From the NCBI RefSeq assembly GCF_002831645.1, contig NZ_CP025117.1, forward strand, positions 627,514 through 691,513: a DNA stretch of 64,000 bases, given 5' to 3'. The position numbers and the translations under genes are program-made. The notes under the pieces are model-generated. The model saw only the letters and a program-made list of their open reading frames with translations. It was not told where the DNA came from and searched no databases. Source of the stretch: Olleya sp. Bg11-27 (lineage in GTDB: Bacteria > Bacteroidota > Bacteroidia > Flavobacteriales > Flavobacteriaceae). Every line of letters starts with the position of its first letter. Position 1 is the first letter of the stretch. Shown here piece by piece: positions 18,577 through 27,706 of the stretch.

Positions 18577-18642
18577 TTAGCGACGTCGTCTGCGTAATAG
18601 CAAACTTGTGGGTCTTTCGTTTTTATTTAGTGTTGTAAACAT
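18577..18642 (-). CDS. argL: Arginine leader peptide, 21 aa ending in five Arg
   Basis: A small ORF ATG...TAA of 22 codons. The peptide begins MFTTLNKNERPTSLLL and ends RRRRR before TAA, using the codons CGC AGA CGA CGT CGC. It begins about 22 nt downstream of a predicted transcription start and 302 nt ahead of the first gene of the arginine operon, on the same strand. A terminal run of the pathway's own end product is the classic design of a ribosome-stalling leader peptide. Codon-level check: all 22 codons were read individually. No homologue is known to me; the symbol is descriptive. Confidence 0.75.
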   Translation of the reverse strand: MFTTLNKNERPTSLLLRRRRR

Positions 18643-18669
18643 GGTGTAAAACTATAAATTAATTTAATA

Positions 18670-18698
18670 CAAACTAGTAAAACATTCAATTAGTGCAA
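18670..18698 (-). promoter_or_regulatory. Predicted Bacteroidota promoter of the arginine operon
   Basis: On the minus strand TTG (18698-18696), a 19-nt spacer and TAGTTTG (18676-18670). The Bacteroidota sigma-ABfr consensus is TTG, N19, TAnnTTTG; the -7 box is one base short. The expected start point near 18664 gives a short 5' end before the leader peptide. Confidence 0.55.
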
Positions 18699-18716
18699 TT
18701 TTTTATGAAATCATTA

Positions 18717-18771
18717 TTTTCAAGCCTAATAATTATATAAATCTCACTATTAGGCGTTTCTGACTTGAAAA
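18717..18771 (-). terminator. Long hairpin after gapN
   Basis: Inner arms GCCTAATA and TATTAGGC, with outer arms TTTTCAAG and CTTGAAAA, directly downstream of the gapN stop. It is likely to end gapN transcription before the arginine promoter, though no long U tract follows. Confidence 0.45.
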
Positions 18772-18772
18772 A

Positions 18773-20365
18773 TTATAAAATATAATCTGTACTTACAAAG
18801 TTTGATGCTCTAGATTCTAACAATTCTTTTAAAATAGCATTGTTATACTCGTTATCTTTTGAAGCTACAAACGTCCGTATTGAAAAAGAACGTAACGCAT
18901 CATGCACACTTAACGTTGCAACTGCAGAATCTTTACGCCCTGTAAACGGATATACGTCTGGTCCACGTTGACAAGAACTGTTTAAATTAACACGACAAAC
19001 TAAGTTTACTAACGTATCTATTAAAGGCGCCAACGTTTTTACGTCTTGCCCGAATAAACTGACTTGCTGCCCGTAATTAGAAGCAGCCATATCATCTAAA
19101 GGTTCTTCAATATCAGTAAAAGGAACAATAGGAATAACAGGTCCAAATTGTTCTTCCTGAAAGACACGCATATCTTTAGACACTGGATATAAAACCGCTG
19201 GAAAAATGTAGTTTTCTGTCGTTTCTCCTCCTTTTGCATTAATGATACTAGCTCCTTTTGCAGTCGCGTCATCAATTAACTCTTGTATATAGGCTGGTTT
19301 CCCAGGCTCAGGTAATGGTGTTAATTTAGCACCATCCTCCCAAGGATTACCAAACTTAAGCGCATCTACTTTCGCTGAAAAGCGCTTATTAAACTCTTCT
19401 ACAATATCTTGATGAACATACAATACTTTTAACGCTGTACAACGTTGCCCATTAAAAGAGGTTGCCCCCGCGATACACTCGTCTATCGCCAAATCCAAAT
19501 CGGCATCTTTTAAAACAACTGCTGGATTTTTAGCTTCTAAACCTAAAACCAAACGCAGTCTATTACTTTTTGGATGTTGATTTTGTAATGCATTTGCAGA
19601 AGTACTATTTCCTATCAAAGCCAATACATCGACTTTTCCAGACTCCATAATTGGAGAAGCCACAGTACGTCCTCTTCCATAAATAATATTAACGACTCCT
19701 TTTGGAAAACTAGTTTGAAACGCTTCTAGTAATGGTGAAATTAATAAAACACCATGTTTTGCTGGTTTAAAAATGGTTGTATTACCCATAATTAAAGCAG
19801 GAATCAATAGTGCAAAAGTTTCATTTAAAGGGTAATTATAAGGCCCTAAACACAACACTACACCTAAAGGTCCACGACGAATATGAGCATTTACACCTGC
19901 ATTTTTTTCAAATTTAGCACTATCGCGGTCCATTTGTTTGTAATCTTCAATAGTGTCATAAATGTATTCCACCGTTCTATCAAATTCTTTTTCCGAATCT
20001 GGTAAACTTTTCCCTATTTCCCACATTAATAACTTTACAACCTCCTCTCGCTTAGTTTTCATTTGCAATACAAATGTCTCCATGCATGCAATACGATCCA
20101 CCACTTTCATGGTTGGCCATAAACCTTGACCTTTATTATACGCGACACATGCGGCGTCCAAAGCCGCTAATGCTTCCTTTTTACCTAATGTTGGAATACT
20201 TCCCAATAAAGTGGGTTTGTAATCTTTAGTGGAAGAAATTGTTGAAAACACTTGTGACGTTTCTCCACTCCAAGGCATTAATTCTCCTCCAACCAAATAG
20301 GACGTTTGACTTGTTAATGTTGTAATCTGAAATGCTTCTGGAATATTTGAAAAAGGTGTTTTCAT
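18773..20365 (-). CDS. gapN: NADP-dependent (non-phosphorylating) glyceraldehyde-3-phosphate dehydrogenase
   Basis: Aldehyde dehydrogenase superfamily member, 530 aa. It probably oxidises glyceraldehyde-3-phosphate directly to 3-phosphoglycerate with NADP, bypassing ATP formation and supplying NADPH. Motifs: [28 protein letters not shown] cofactor site, [13 protein letters not shown] with the general base Glu, and [11 protein letters not shown] with the catalytic Cys. The GQRCTALK and PFTGRKDS segments are those I associate with the GAPN branch rather than betaine or succinate-semialdehyde enzymes; assignment beyond ALDH is fairly confident. It is a monocistronic unit between the ilv and arg operons, with a perfect 14-bp palindrome about 120 bp upstream of its start. 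Confidence 0.85.
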   Translation of the reverse strand: MKTPFSNIPEAFQITTLTSQTSYLVGGELMPWSGETSQVFSTISSTKDYKPTLLGSIPTLGKKEALAALDAACVAYNKGQGLWPTMKVVDRIACMETFVLQMKTKREEVVKLLMWEIGKSLPDSEKEFDRTVEYIYDTIEDYKQMDRDSAKFEKNAGVNAHIRRGPLGVVLCLGPYNYPLNETFALLIPALIMGNTTIFKPAKHGVLLISPLLEAFQTSFPKGVVNIIYGRGRTVASPIMESGKVDVLALIGNSTSANALQNQHPKSNRLRLVLGLEAKNPAVVLKDADLDLAIDECIAGATSFNGQRCTALKVLYVHQDIVEEFNKRFSAKVDALKFGNPWEDGAKLTPLPEPGKPAYIQELIDDATAKGASIINAKGGETTENYIFPAVLYPVSKDMRVFQEEQFGPVIPIVPFTDIEEPLDDMAASNYGQQVSLFGQDVKTLAPLIDTLVNLVCRVNLNSSCQRGPDVYPFTGRKDSAVATLSVHDALRSFSIRTFVASKDNEYNNAILKELLESRASNFVSTDYIL

Positions 20366-20485
20366 TTGTGGACTATTAAAATATTATACAGCTAATTTCA
20401 TACAAAAAATTAACGTAAACAATTATAAACAAAAGATTTAGCGATTTATCACATATTTAAACTTTTAAATATCTATAACTCATTA

Positions 20486-20499
20486 CTAAAACGTTTTAG
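20486..20499. promoter_or_regulatory. Perfect palindrome CTAAAACGTTTTAG, operator candidate
   Basis: A 14-bp perfect palindrome with central CG, the style of LacI-family operators, in the 175-bp gap between ilvA and gapN and upstream of gapN. The remaining gap is AT-rich without an ORF. Confidence 0.35.
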
Positions 20500-20540
20500 C
20501 AAAAAAATAATTCATTTTTAAAAATAAAAAAAAGGAAATA

Positions 20541-21809
20541 CTATACTAAAAACTGAAATAAATCAGGCTTATCATTTAGATAATCTCCATAAAAATTGTG
20601 GCGTTTCATTTTAGTAATTAATGGTTCTAAATCGTTTGGAGATTTTAACTCAATTCCAACCACAGCAACATCGTTTTCACGGTTTGCTTTTTTAGTGTAT
20701 TCAAAATGAGTAATATCATCTGTATCACCTAAAATATCAACAACAAAATCTCTTAATGCTCCTGAACGCTGTGGAAACTTAACTATAAAATAGTGCTTTA
20801 AATCAGCATGTAATAACGCACGTTCTTTAATTTCTGCAGTACGCGTAATATCATTATTACTTCCGCTTATAACACAAACTACATTTTTACCTTTAATTTC
20901 TTCTTTAAAATACTCTAAAGCAGATAAACTTAAAACTCCTGCAGGCTCTGCTACAATCGCTTCTTTATTGTATAAATCTAAAATGGTTTGGCAAATCTTA
21001 CCTTCATCTACGGTAACTACACGATGTAATGTTTCTTTACAAATGGCGAAATTTAAATCACCAACACGCTTAACCGCAGCACCATCTACAAAACTATCGA
21101 TCTCTTCTAACTCGGTGTTTTTATTATTTCTTATTGACGTTAACATCGAAGGCGCCCCTTTTGGCTCTACACCTATAATTTTTGTCTGTGGTGATAACAA
21201 CTTAAAAACAGAGGATAACCCTGAAGACAAACCTCCGCCTCCAATAGGTACAAAAACGTAATCTATTGGGTGAAACTCCGTTTGATCTATAATCTCTAAA
21301 CCAACCGTTGCTTGACCTTCTATAACTTTTTTATCATTAAATGGATGAATAAACGCTTTGTTTAAACGCTCGCAATCTTCCATTGCGGCATGATAAGCAT
21401 CATCAAACGTATCGCCTACTAAAACCACCTCTATATAATCTTCTCCAAACATTTTAACCTGTTCCACCTTTTGATTTGGTGTTGGAGACGGCATGAAAAT
21501 TGTCCCTTTTATTTTTAACAATTTACAAGATAACGCCACACCTTGTGCATGGTTTCCTGCACTTGCACATACAATTCCTTTTTTAGCTTCAGCTTCAGTT
21601 AAAGATGACATTTTATTATAAGCACCTCTAATTTTATAGGAACGTACTTGCTGCAAGTCTTCGCGTTTAAACATTATGTTTGCTTCAAATTGCTTTGAAT
21701 ATCGCATGTTTGAAATTAAAGGTGTTACAGTAGCGACTCCTCTTAATTTTTCGGCAGCAGCCTCAACAGCTTCTAAAGTAGGCCTGTATGTTATTTTGGT
21801 TTCTTCCAT
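20541..21809 (-). CDS. ilvA: Threonine dehydratase (threonine ammonia-lyase)
   Basis: PLP enzyme making 2-oxobutyrate from threonine, the first committed step to isoleucine. It is 422 aa. The PLP lysine is in QQVRSYKIRGAYN, the phosphate-binding loop in VFVPIGGGGLSSGLSS, and CASAGNHAQGVA is present. The C-terminal about 80 residues form a single ACT-like regulatory domain (HYFIVKFPQRSGALRDFV), shorter than the double domain of E. coli IlvA. It is the last gene of the ilv operon, 96 nt after ilvC, with two repeat elements in the junction. Confidence 0.95.
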   Translation of the reverse strand: MEETKITYRPTLEAVEAAAEKLRGVATVTPLISNMRYSKQFEANIMFKREDLQQVRSYKIRGAYNKMSSLTEAEAKKGIVCASAGNHAQGVALSCKLLKIKGTIFMPSPTPNQKVEQVKMFGEDYIEVVLVGDTFDDAYHAAMEDCERLNKAFIHPFNDKKVIEGQATVGLEIIDQTEFHPIDYVFVPIGGGGLSSGLSSVFKLLSPQTKIIGVEPKGAPSMLTSIRNNKNTELEEIDSFVDGAAVKRVGDLNFAICKETLHRVVTVDEGKICQTILDLYNKEAIVAEPAGVLSLSALEYFKEEIKGKNVVCVISGSNNDITRTAEIKERALLHADLKHYFIVKFPQRSGALRDFVVDILGDTDDITHFEYTKKANRENDVAVVGIELKSPNDLEPLITKMKRHNFYGDYLNDKPDLFQFLV

Positions 21810-21813
21810 GTGT

Positions 21814-21843
21814 GATGAGGTTCTGAACTCAATTCAGGATGAC
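21814..21843. repeat. Family B repeat between ilvC and ilvA
   Basis: gttctgaactcaattcagga followed by tgac: an imperfect palindrome ending in the tgac typical of family B. It lies just upstream of the ilvA start. Confidence 0.6.
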
Positions 21844-21867
21844 AATATTTTTGTGTTATAAATGAAA

Positions 21868-21891
21868 CACTTCGACTGCGCTCAGTGTGAC
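21868..21891. repeat. Family C repeat between ilvC and ilvA
   Basis: cacttcgactgcgctcagtg followed by tgac. Outer arms cact and agtg pair, and the core tcgactgcgctc is shared with 13359. Confidence 0.65.
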
Positions 21892-21905
21892 AAGCTAATT
21901 AGCTA

Positions 21906-23408
21906 TTATGCTAAAACTGATGCTTCCGTCTTAACATCTGATTTTATAATCTTTATTGCTGTCATTGCAGCTCTTAATCGTTTTCCGACTGCTTCGATTG
22001 GATGATTTCTAATCGCATCGTTTACTGCTATTAATTCGATATTATCAACTCCTGTTGTTGCAGAAAATGATTTACCAATTATATCTGTTTTAACCGTTTT
22101 CATGAAATCTGTTAATAACGGTTTACAAGCATGATCAAATAAATAACAACCATATTCTGCCGTATCAGAAATAACTCTGTTCATTTCAAATAATTTTTTT
22201 CTAGCAATTGTATTCGCTATTAATGGTAACTCGTGAAGCGACTCGTAATACGCAGAATCTTCAATAATCCCTGCACTCACCATAGTTTCGTAAGCTAGTT
22301 CGACACCAGACTTTACAAATGCCACTAATAACGTTCCATGATCAAAATACTCTTGTTCAGAAATATGATCCGGTGTTAATGCTGTTTTCTCAAAAGCGGT
22401 TTCTCCAGTTGCAGCTCTCCATTTTAAAAGATTTACATCATCATTTGCCCAATCTTCCATCATCGTTTCTGAGAAATGACCAGAGATAATATCGTCCATA
22501 TGCTTTTCGAATAACGGGCGCATGATGTCTTTTAATTCTTCTGACAATTGGTATGCTTTTACTTTTGCTGGATTAGACAAACGGTCCATCATGTTTGTAA
22601 TTCCACCATGTTTTAACGCTTCAGTAATTGTTTCCCAACCAAACTGGATTAATTTTCCAGCATAACCAGGTTCAATACCTTCTGCAACCATTTTATCGAA
22701 TGATAAAATCGCGCCTGTTTGTAACAAACCACATAAAATGGTTTGCTCACCCATTAAATCACTTTTTACCTCAGCAACAAAAGACGATTCTAAAACACCT
22801 GCACGATGCCCTCCAGTTGCAGCAGCATAAGCTTTTGCTTGCGCCCAACCTTTATTTTCTGGATCATTTTCTGGATGTACAGCAATTAATGTTGGCACAC
22901 CAAACCCCCGTTTATATTCTTCTCTAACTTCTGTTCCTGGACACTTTGGAGCAACCATAATAACAGTAATATCCTCTCTTACCTGAGTCCCTTCTTCAAC
23001 AATATTAAATCCGTGAGAATAACTTAATGTCGCGCCTTTTTTCATTAAAGGCATTATCGCTTTTACTACGTTTGTATGTTGCTTATCTGGTGTTAAGTTT
23101 AAAACTAAATCTGCAGTAGGAATTAACTCGTCATAAGTCCCAACAGTAAATCCGTTAGAATTTGCGTTTTTAAAAGACTCGCGTTGCTCGTCAATTGCAA
23201 CTTGTCTTAATGTGTACGAAATATCCAAACCAGAATCACGCATGTTCAAACCTTGGTTTAAACCTTGTGCGCCGCAACCAACAATTACAATTTTTTTCCC
23301 TTTTAATGCATTTACACCATCTTCAAACTCTGAAGCATCCATGAATCTACATTTACCTAATTGATCTAATTGATTTCTTAATGATAATGTGTTAAAGTAA
23401 TTTGACAT
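21906..23408 (-). CDS. ilvC: Ketol-acid reductoisomerase, long class II form
   Basis: Isomerises and reduces acetolactate/acetohydroxybutyrate with NADPH. It is 500 aa, the long form with a duplicated knotted C-terminal domain, close to the E. coli type (about 491 aa). The Rossmann motif is [57 protein letters not shown] and [15 protein letters not shown] match the enterobacterial enzyme closely. It sits 21 nt after ilvN. Short class I enzymes are the bacterial majority, so the class is worth noting. Confidence 0.97.
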   Translation of the reverse strand: MSNYFNTLSLRNQLDQLGKCRFMDASEFEDGVNALKGKKIVIVGCGAQGLNQGLNMRDSGLDISYTLRQVAIDEQRESFKNANSNGFTVGTYDELIPTADLVLNLTPDKQHTNVVKAIMPLMKKGATLSYSHGFNIVEEGTQVREDITVIMVAPKCPGTEVREEYKRGFGVPTLIAVHPENDPENKGWAQAKAYAAATGGHRAGVLESSFVAEVKSDLMGEQTILCGLLQTGAILSFDKMVAEGIEPGYAGKLIQFGWETITEALKHGGITNMMDRLSNPAKVKAYQLSEELKDIMRPLFEKHMDDIISGHFSETMMEDWANDDVNLLKWRAATGETAFEKTALTPDHISEQEYFDHGTLLVAFVKSGVELAYETMVSAGIIEDSAYYESLHELPLIANTIARKKLFEMNRVISDTAEYGCYLFDHACKPLLTDFMKTVKTDIIGKSFSATTGVDNIELIAVNDAIRNHPIEAVGKRLRAAMTAIKIIKSDVKTEASVLA

Positions 23409-23429
23409 TGTATTATTTTTTTTTGTTGC

Positions 23430-23960
23430 TTATGCTTGAAAAGCTTCTAGCATCGTTGATATTTTCATTTCTTCTTTAGATACAGCAATACGTCCTGAAC
23501 GTGTAAATTGCATGATTCCAAAAACCGTTAATTCTCTATGTAATAATTCGATTTCCTCTTTTCGTCCTGATTTTTCAATCACAAAAAACTCACGATTTAC
23601 TGTGACAATTCTTGCGTTGCTTTCTTTGATTATATTCTGAATTTGACGTTCGTCGAACAACAAAGTCGATCTCATTTTAAAGATGCAAGACTCTTGATAA
23701 ATAATCTCGTCTTCTGTATGATAATAGGCTTTAATTACCTCGACTTGCTTTTCTATCTGACCAATAATTTTTTTGACATTATCTTCAGTCATATTTATTA
23801 CAATGGTAAATCTAGACACACTTTCAATTTCTGAAGGAGAGGTGTTTAAACTCTCAATATTGATATGTCTTCTTTGGAATATTGCTGAAATCCTATTCAA
23901 CAACCCTATATTGTTCTCAGTATAAACAGATACTGTATATAATTGTTTTTCTGCGCTCAT
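23430..23960 (-). CDS. ilvN: Acetolactate synthase regulatory subunit
   Basis: Small subunit giving stability and valine feedback to IlvB. It is 176 aa. The N-terminal ACT domain reads YTVSVYTENNIGLLNRISAI and continues FQRRHINIESLNTSPSE, a well-known signature. The C-terminal domain spans about 80-176. Its start lies one base after the ilvB stop, so translation is coupled. Confidence 0.95.
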   Translation of the reverse strand: MSAEKQLYTVSVYTENNIGLLNRISAIFQRRHINIESLNTSPSEIESVSRFTIVINMTEDNVKKIIGQIEKQVEVIKAYYHTEDEIIYQESCIFKMRSTLLFDERQIQNIIKESNARIVTVNREFFVIEKSGRKEEIELLHRELTVFGIMQFTRSGRIAVSKEEMKISTMLEAFQA

Positions 23961-23961
23961 A

Positions 23962-25695
23962 TTATTCTAGTCTTACTTCTGAAACTGATGCTCCTGTTGG
24001 TATCATTGGGAACACTTTACCTTCTTTCTCCACACAAACCTCTAAAAAATAAGGGCCATCTGTGTTTATCATTTTAGCCACAGCATCCTTTAACTCTTCA
24101 CGTTTTGTAACTTTTTGAGCCTCTATAAAATAGCCTTTTGCAATAGCTACAAAGTCTGGATTTGTCATTTCGGTAGATGCATAACGTCTATCAAAAAATA
24201 ATTCCTGCCATTGCCTAACCATACCCAAAAACTCGTTATTTAAAACCACTATTTTAACGCCTGTTTTTTGCTGAAAAATGGTACCTAATTCTTGAATGGT
24301 CATTTGATAACCACCATCTCCAGAAATTGAAATGACCTCACGATCCGGAGCTGCCATTTTTGCTCCAATTGCAGCAGGTAGACCAAAGCCCATTGTCCCT
24401 AAACCACCAGATGTAATGTTACTTCTAGTTTTATTGAAGTTAGCATAGCGACAAGCGATCATTTGGTGCTGCCCAACATCTGTAACAATAGCGGCATCAC
24501 CTTTGGTCTGGATATTAATTTCTTTTAACACCTCGGCCATCGTCAACCCTTCCTTTGTAGGATGTAAATCGTGCTTTATGACCTTTTCATATTCAATAGC
24601 ATATAAATCCTTGAATTTTTGATGCCATTCTGGATATGTTTTTTCTTCTAAAAGCGGCAATAAGGCGGCTAAACTTTCTTTAGAATCACCTAAAACAGCC
24701 ACATCTGTTTTTACATTTTTATCAATTTCGGCTGGATCAATATCAAAATGAATCACTTTTGCCTGTTTAGCATACGTAGATAAACTTCCAGTAACACGAT
24801 CGTCAAATCGCATTCCGATTGCAATTAACACATCACAGTCATTAGTTAACACATTTGGCGCATAATTACCGTGCATACCAACCATACCAATATTTAAAGG
24901 GTGAGTGGTTGGAATTGCTCCTGCGCCTAAAATAGTCCAAGCAGAAGGTATTCCTGCTTTTTCAACTACTGCTTTAAATTCGGCTTCAGCCTCACCTAAA
25001 ATAACACCTTGACCCCAAACAATCATTGGTTTTTTTGCTGCATTAATTAATTTTGCAGCAGCTTCAACCAAAGTCTGGTCTAATTTTGGAATCGGAATAT
25101 AACTTCTGACTCCTTTACATTTTTCGTATTTAAAATCGAATTCTTCAAACTGAGCATCCTTTGTAATGTCTACTAACACAGGTCCTGGACGTCCACTTCT
25201 TGCAATATAAAAGGCTTTAGCCATTGCTTCCGGAATCTGAGAGGCTTTGGTAACCTGACAATTCCATTTTGTAACTGGCGTAGAAATACCGACGATATCC
25301 GTCTCCTGAAAGGCATCACTACCCAATAAATGCGAAGCTACTTGCCCCGTAATGCAGACCATTGGCGTACTGTCTATTTGTGCATCTGCGATACCCGTAA
25401 TTAAGTTTGTAGCTCCTGGTCCCGACGTTGCAATGGCAACACCAACTTTACCAGAAATACGCGCATAACCTTGTGCCGAATGTGTTGCACCTTGCTCATG
25501 ACGTGTTAATACATGATGAATTTTGTCCTGATACTTATAAAGCTCGTCATAAACAGGCATGATTGCTCCTCCAGGATAACCGTAAAGGATATCAACTCCC
25601 TCGGCTAACAAACATCTGATAACTGCTTCGCTACCAGAAATACGCTCTGTAGTTTGCGTTGTGTTTGTTTCTTTTTTTATTGTTTTTGTATCCAT
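23962..25695 (-). CDS. ilvB: Acetolactate synthase catalytic subunit
   Basis: ThDP enzyme condensing pyruvate with pyruvate or 2-oxobutyrate. It is 577 aa from the ATG at 25695 (MDTKTIKKETNTT). The longer frame to 25764 translates an intergenic repeat and is rejected. Motifs: YGYPGGAIMPVYDEL, HEQGATHSAQGYAR (catalytic Glu), ATSGPGATNLITG, and the ThDP motif ISGDGGYQMTIQELGT through NNEFLGMVRQWQ. It lies between ilvD and ilvN. Confidence 0.97.
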   Translation of the reverse strand: MDTKTIKKETNTTQTTERISGSEAVIRCLLAEGVDILYGYPGGAIMPVYDELYKYQDKIHHVLTRHEQGATHSAQGYARISGKVGVAIATSGPGATNLITGIADAQIDSTPMVCITGQVASHLLGSDAFQETDIVGISTPVTKWNCQVTKASQIPEAMAKAFYIARSGRPGPVLVDITKDAQFEEFDFKYEKCKGVRSYIPIPKLDQTLVEAAAKLINAAKKPMIVWGQGVILGEAEAEFKAVVEKAGIPSAWTILGAGAIPTTHPLNIGMVGMHGNYAPNVLTNDCDVLIAIGMRFDDRVTGSLSTYAKQAKVIHFDIDPAEIDKNVKTDVAVLGDSKESLAALLPLLEEKTYPEWHQKFKDLYAIEYEKVIKHDLHPTKEGLTMAEVLKEINIQTKGDAAIVTDVGQHQMIACRYANFNKTRSNITSGGLGTMGFGLPAAIGAKMAAPDREVISISGDGGYQMTIQELGTIFQQKTGVKIVVLNNEFLGMVRQWQELFFDRRYASTEMTNPDFVAIAKGYFIEAQKVTKREELKDAVAKMINTDGPYFLEVCVEKEGKVFPMIPTGASVSEVRLE

Positions 25696-25730
25696 ATTAA
25701 TCTTGTTAGGATTATTATATTTTTCTATAC

Positions 25731-25783
25731 CGAGACTCTTCGATAGGTCCACTGCGCTCAGCACAGGCTTACTCAGAGTGACA
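25731..25783. repeat. Repeat of family C type between ilvD and ilvB
   Basis: cgagactcttcgataggtcc followed by actgcgctcagcacaggcttactcagagtgaca. The arms gactctt and actcagagt pair imperfectly, and the actgcgctcag core matches 21868. The over-long ilvB frame would read it as MLSAVDLSKSLG. Confidence 0.6.
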
Positions 25784-25806
25784 TCTTGTTTTCAATTGTG
25801 TTCTAT

Positions 25807-27483
25807 CTAAAACTCGTCAGTCACACATCCTTTTGATGCAGATGATACGGTTTTAGCATATTTATACAACACACCTCTTTTAAATTTTAAATCTGGGGCT
25901 TTCCATGATTGCCTTCTTTTTTGTAATTCTTCTTCTGAAACTTCCAAAACAATACTGTTTGTTTCTGCATCGATAGTAATCATATCGCCATCTTTTACAA
26001 AAGCGATAGTTCCACCTTCTTGTGCTTCAGGCGTAATATGCCCAACAACAAAACCATGTGTCCCTCCAGAAAAACGTCCATCTGTAATTAATGCGACATC
26101 CTTACCCAAACCTGCTCCCATAATTGCAGCAGTTGGTTTTAACATTTCTGGCATTCCTGGACCTCCTTTTGGACCTTCATATCTTATGACAACAACATCT
26201 CCTTTTTCAACTAATCCATCTCTTATGCCATCATTTGCAGCATATTCGCCTTCAAATACTTTTGCTTTTCCGATAAAGCTCAACCCTTCTTTTCCTGTGA
26301 TTTTAGCAACACTTCCTTCGGTTGCTAGATTACCATAAAGCATTCTTAAATGCCCAGAGATTTTAATAGGTTTCTCGATTGGTCTTATAACGTCTTGACC
26401 TTCTTTTAAGTCAGCAACATCTAATAAGTTTTCTGCAATTGTTTTTCCTGTAACGGTTAAACAATCCCCATGAATTAAACCTTTCTTTAAAAGGTATTTT
26501 AATACTGCAGGAATCCCGCCAACAGCGTGTACATCTTCCATTAAGTATTTTCCGCTAGGTTTTAAATCTGCTAAAAATGGTGTAGTATCGCTTATTTTTT
26601 GAAAATCTTTTAAAGTGAAATCAATATCTGCTGCTCTTGCAATTGCTAAAAAGTGAAGCACTGCATTTGTAGAACCTCCTAAAATAGTGACTAATCTAAC
26701 GGCATTTTCAAGAGATTTACGAGTAATAATATCTGATGGCTTGATGTCTTTTTCTAACAACACACGCATCGCTTCTCCTGCTTTTACAGATTCTACTTTT
26801 TTAGCATCGCTTAATGCTGGGTTAGACGAGTTAAAAGGCAAGGTCATCCCTAAAGCTTCAATAGCCGAAGCCATTGTGTTTGCGGTGTACATCCCACCAC
26901 AAGCTCCTGCTCCAGGACACGCTTTTTCAACAATGCTTTGGTATTCTGTCTCTTCCATAGTTCCAGCAACCTTACTTCCCCAAGCTTCAAAAGCAGAGAC
27001 GACATCTAGTTTTTGTCCGTTATGACAACCAGAATCTATTGTACCACCATACACTAAAATACTAGGACGATTTAATCTAATCATTGCAATTAATGCACCT
27101 GGCATATTCTTATCGCAACCGACAACCGTAATTAAACCATCATAACTCATTGCTTGTACTACAGTTTCCATAGAATCTGCAATAATATCACGAGATGGTA
27201 ATGAGTAGCGCATACCTGGTGTCCCCATAGAAATACCGTCACTAACACCGATAGTATTAAAAATAAGACCAATAATGTCCTCGTTTTTAGTCCCTTCTTT
27301 TGTCAATTTTGCTAAATCATTTAAATGCATATTACAAGGATTACCTTCGTAACCTGTGCTTGCAATACCAATGATTGGCTTAAAAAAATCTTCTTTAGTT
27401 AATCCAATAGCGTGCAACATAGCTTGAGCAGCTGGCTGCGTTGGATCTTGAGTGACTGTTTTACTGTATTTGTTTAATTCCAT
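25807..27483 (-). CDS. ilvD: Dihydroxy-acid dehydratase
   Basis: Iron-sulfur enzyme dehydrating the dihydroxy acids of the valine/isoleucine pathways. It is 558 aa, full length. Family features: [12 protein letters not shown] (first cluster Cys), [14 protein letters not shown] (second Cys), [16 protein letters not shown] (third Cys), and [18 protein letters not shown]. It is the first gene of the leftward ilvD-B-N-C-A operon. Its 5' region (27484-27706) carries a possible leader peptide and two hairpins. Confidence 0.97.
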   Translation of the reverse strand: MELNKYSKTVTQDPTQPAAQAMLHAIGLTKEDFFKPIIGIASTGYEGNPCNMHLNDLAKLTKEGTKNEDIIGLIFNTIGVSDGISMGTPGMRYSLPSRDIIADSMETVVQAMSYDGLITVVGCDKNMPGALIAMIRLNRPSILVYGGTIDSGCHNGQKLDVVSAFEAWGSKVAGTMEETEYQSIVEKACPGAGACGGMYTANTMASAIEALGMTLPFNSSNPALSDAKKVESVKAGEAMRVLLEKDIKPSDIITRKSLENAVRLVTILGGSTNAVLHFLAIARAADIDFTLKDFQKISDTTPFLADLKPSGKYLMEDVHAVGGIPAVLKYLLKKGLIHGDCLTVTGKTIAENLLDVADLKEGQDVIRPIEKPIKISGHLRMLYGNLATEGSVAKITGKEGLSFIGKAKVFEGEYAANDGIRDGLVEKGDVVVIRYEGPKGGPGMPEMLKPTAAIMGAGLGKDVALITDGRFSGGTHGFVVGHITPEAQEGGTIAFVKDGDMITIDAETNSIVLEVSEEELQKRRQSWKAPDLKFKRGVLYKYAKTVSSASKGCVTDEF

Positions 27484-27512
27484 TTATGGTCTACTTCTAT
27501 TTAAATAATAAT

Positions 27513-27565
27513 CTAAAGTAGAAGTTTGACATTTTACACCTAGTCTATTTTTAAAACACAGACTA
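27513..27565 (-). promoter_or_regulatory. Hairpins in the ilv operon leader
   Basis: On the minus strand TAGTCT and AGACTA form arms of a hairpin at 27565-27541, overlapping the end of the small Leu/Val-rich ORF. A second hairpin with arms ACTTCTA and TAGAAGT follows just before ilvD. Neither carries a U tract. Confidence 0.35.
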
Positions 27566-27587
27566 AATTCAGGTCACAAAATAACAT
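27540..27587 (-). CDS. Possible ilv leader peptide, 15 aa
   Basis: A small ORF, MLFCDLNLVCVLKID then TAG, 57 nt upstream of ilvD and on the same strand. Of 15 residues seven are Leu, Val or Ile, the end products of branched-chain synthesis. The terminal third overlaps a hairpin. Leucine-rich short ORFs arise easily in AT-rich DNA, so this is weaker than the arginine leader. Confidence 0.35.
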   Translation of the reverse strand: MLFCDLNLVCVLKID

Positions 27588-27706
27588 ATTAATTAATTGA
27601 TAATCAGTGCTTTAAAAGATATTTATTATGACACCCAAGATGTATAATTTTATTTAATTTCTATAAAAAAGTATTTGTAGATCCTGAGGACAATAAAAAA
27701 AATGAA

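Noticed and set aside
25696-25764. N-terminal extension of ilvB
   Set aside because: It translates a repeat; MDTKTIKK at 25695 is the better start.
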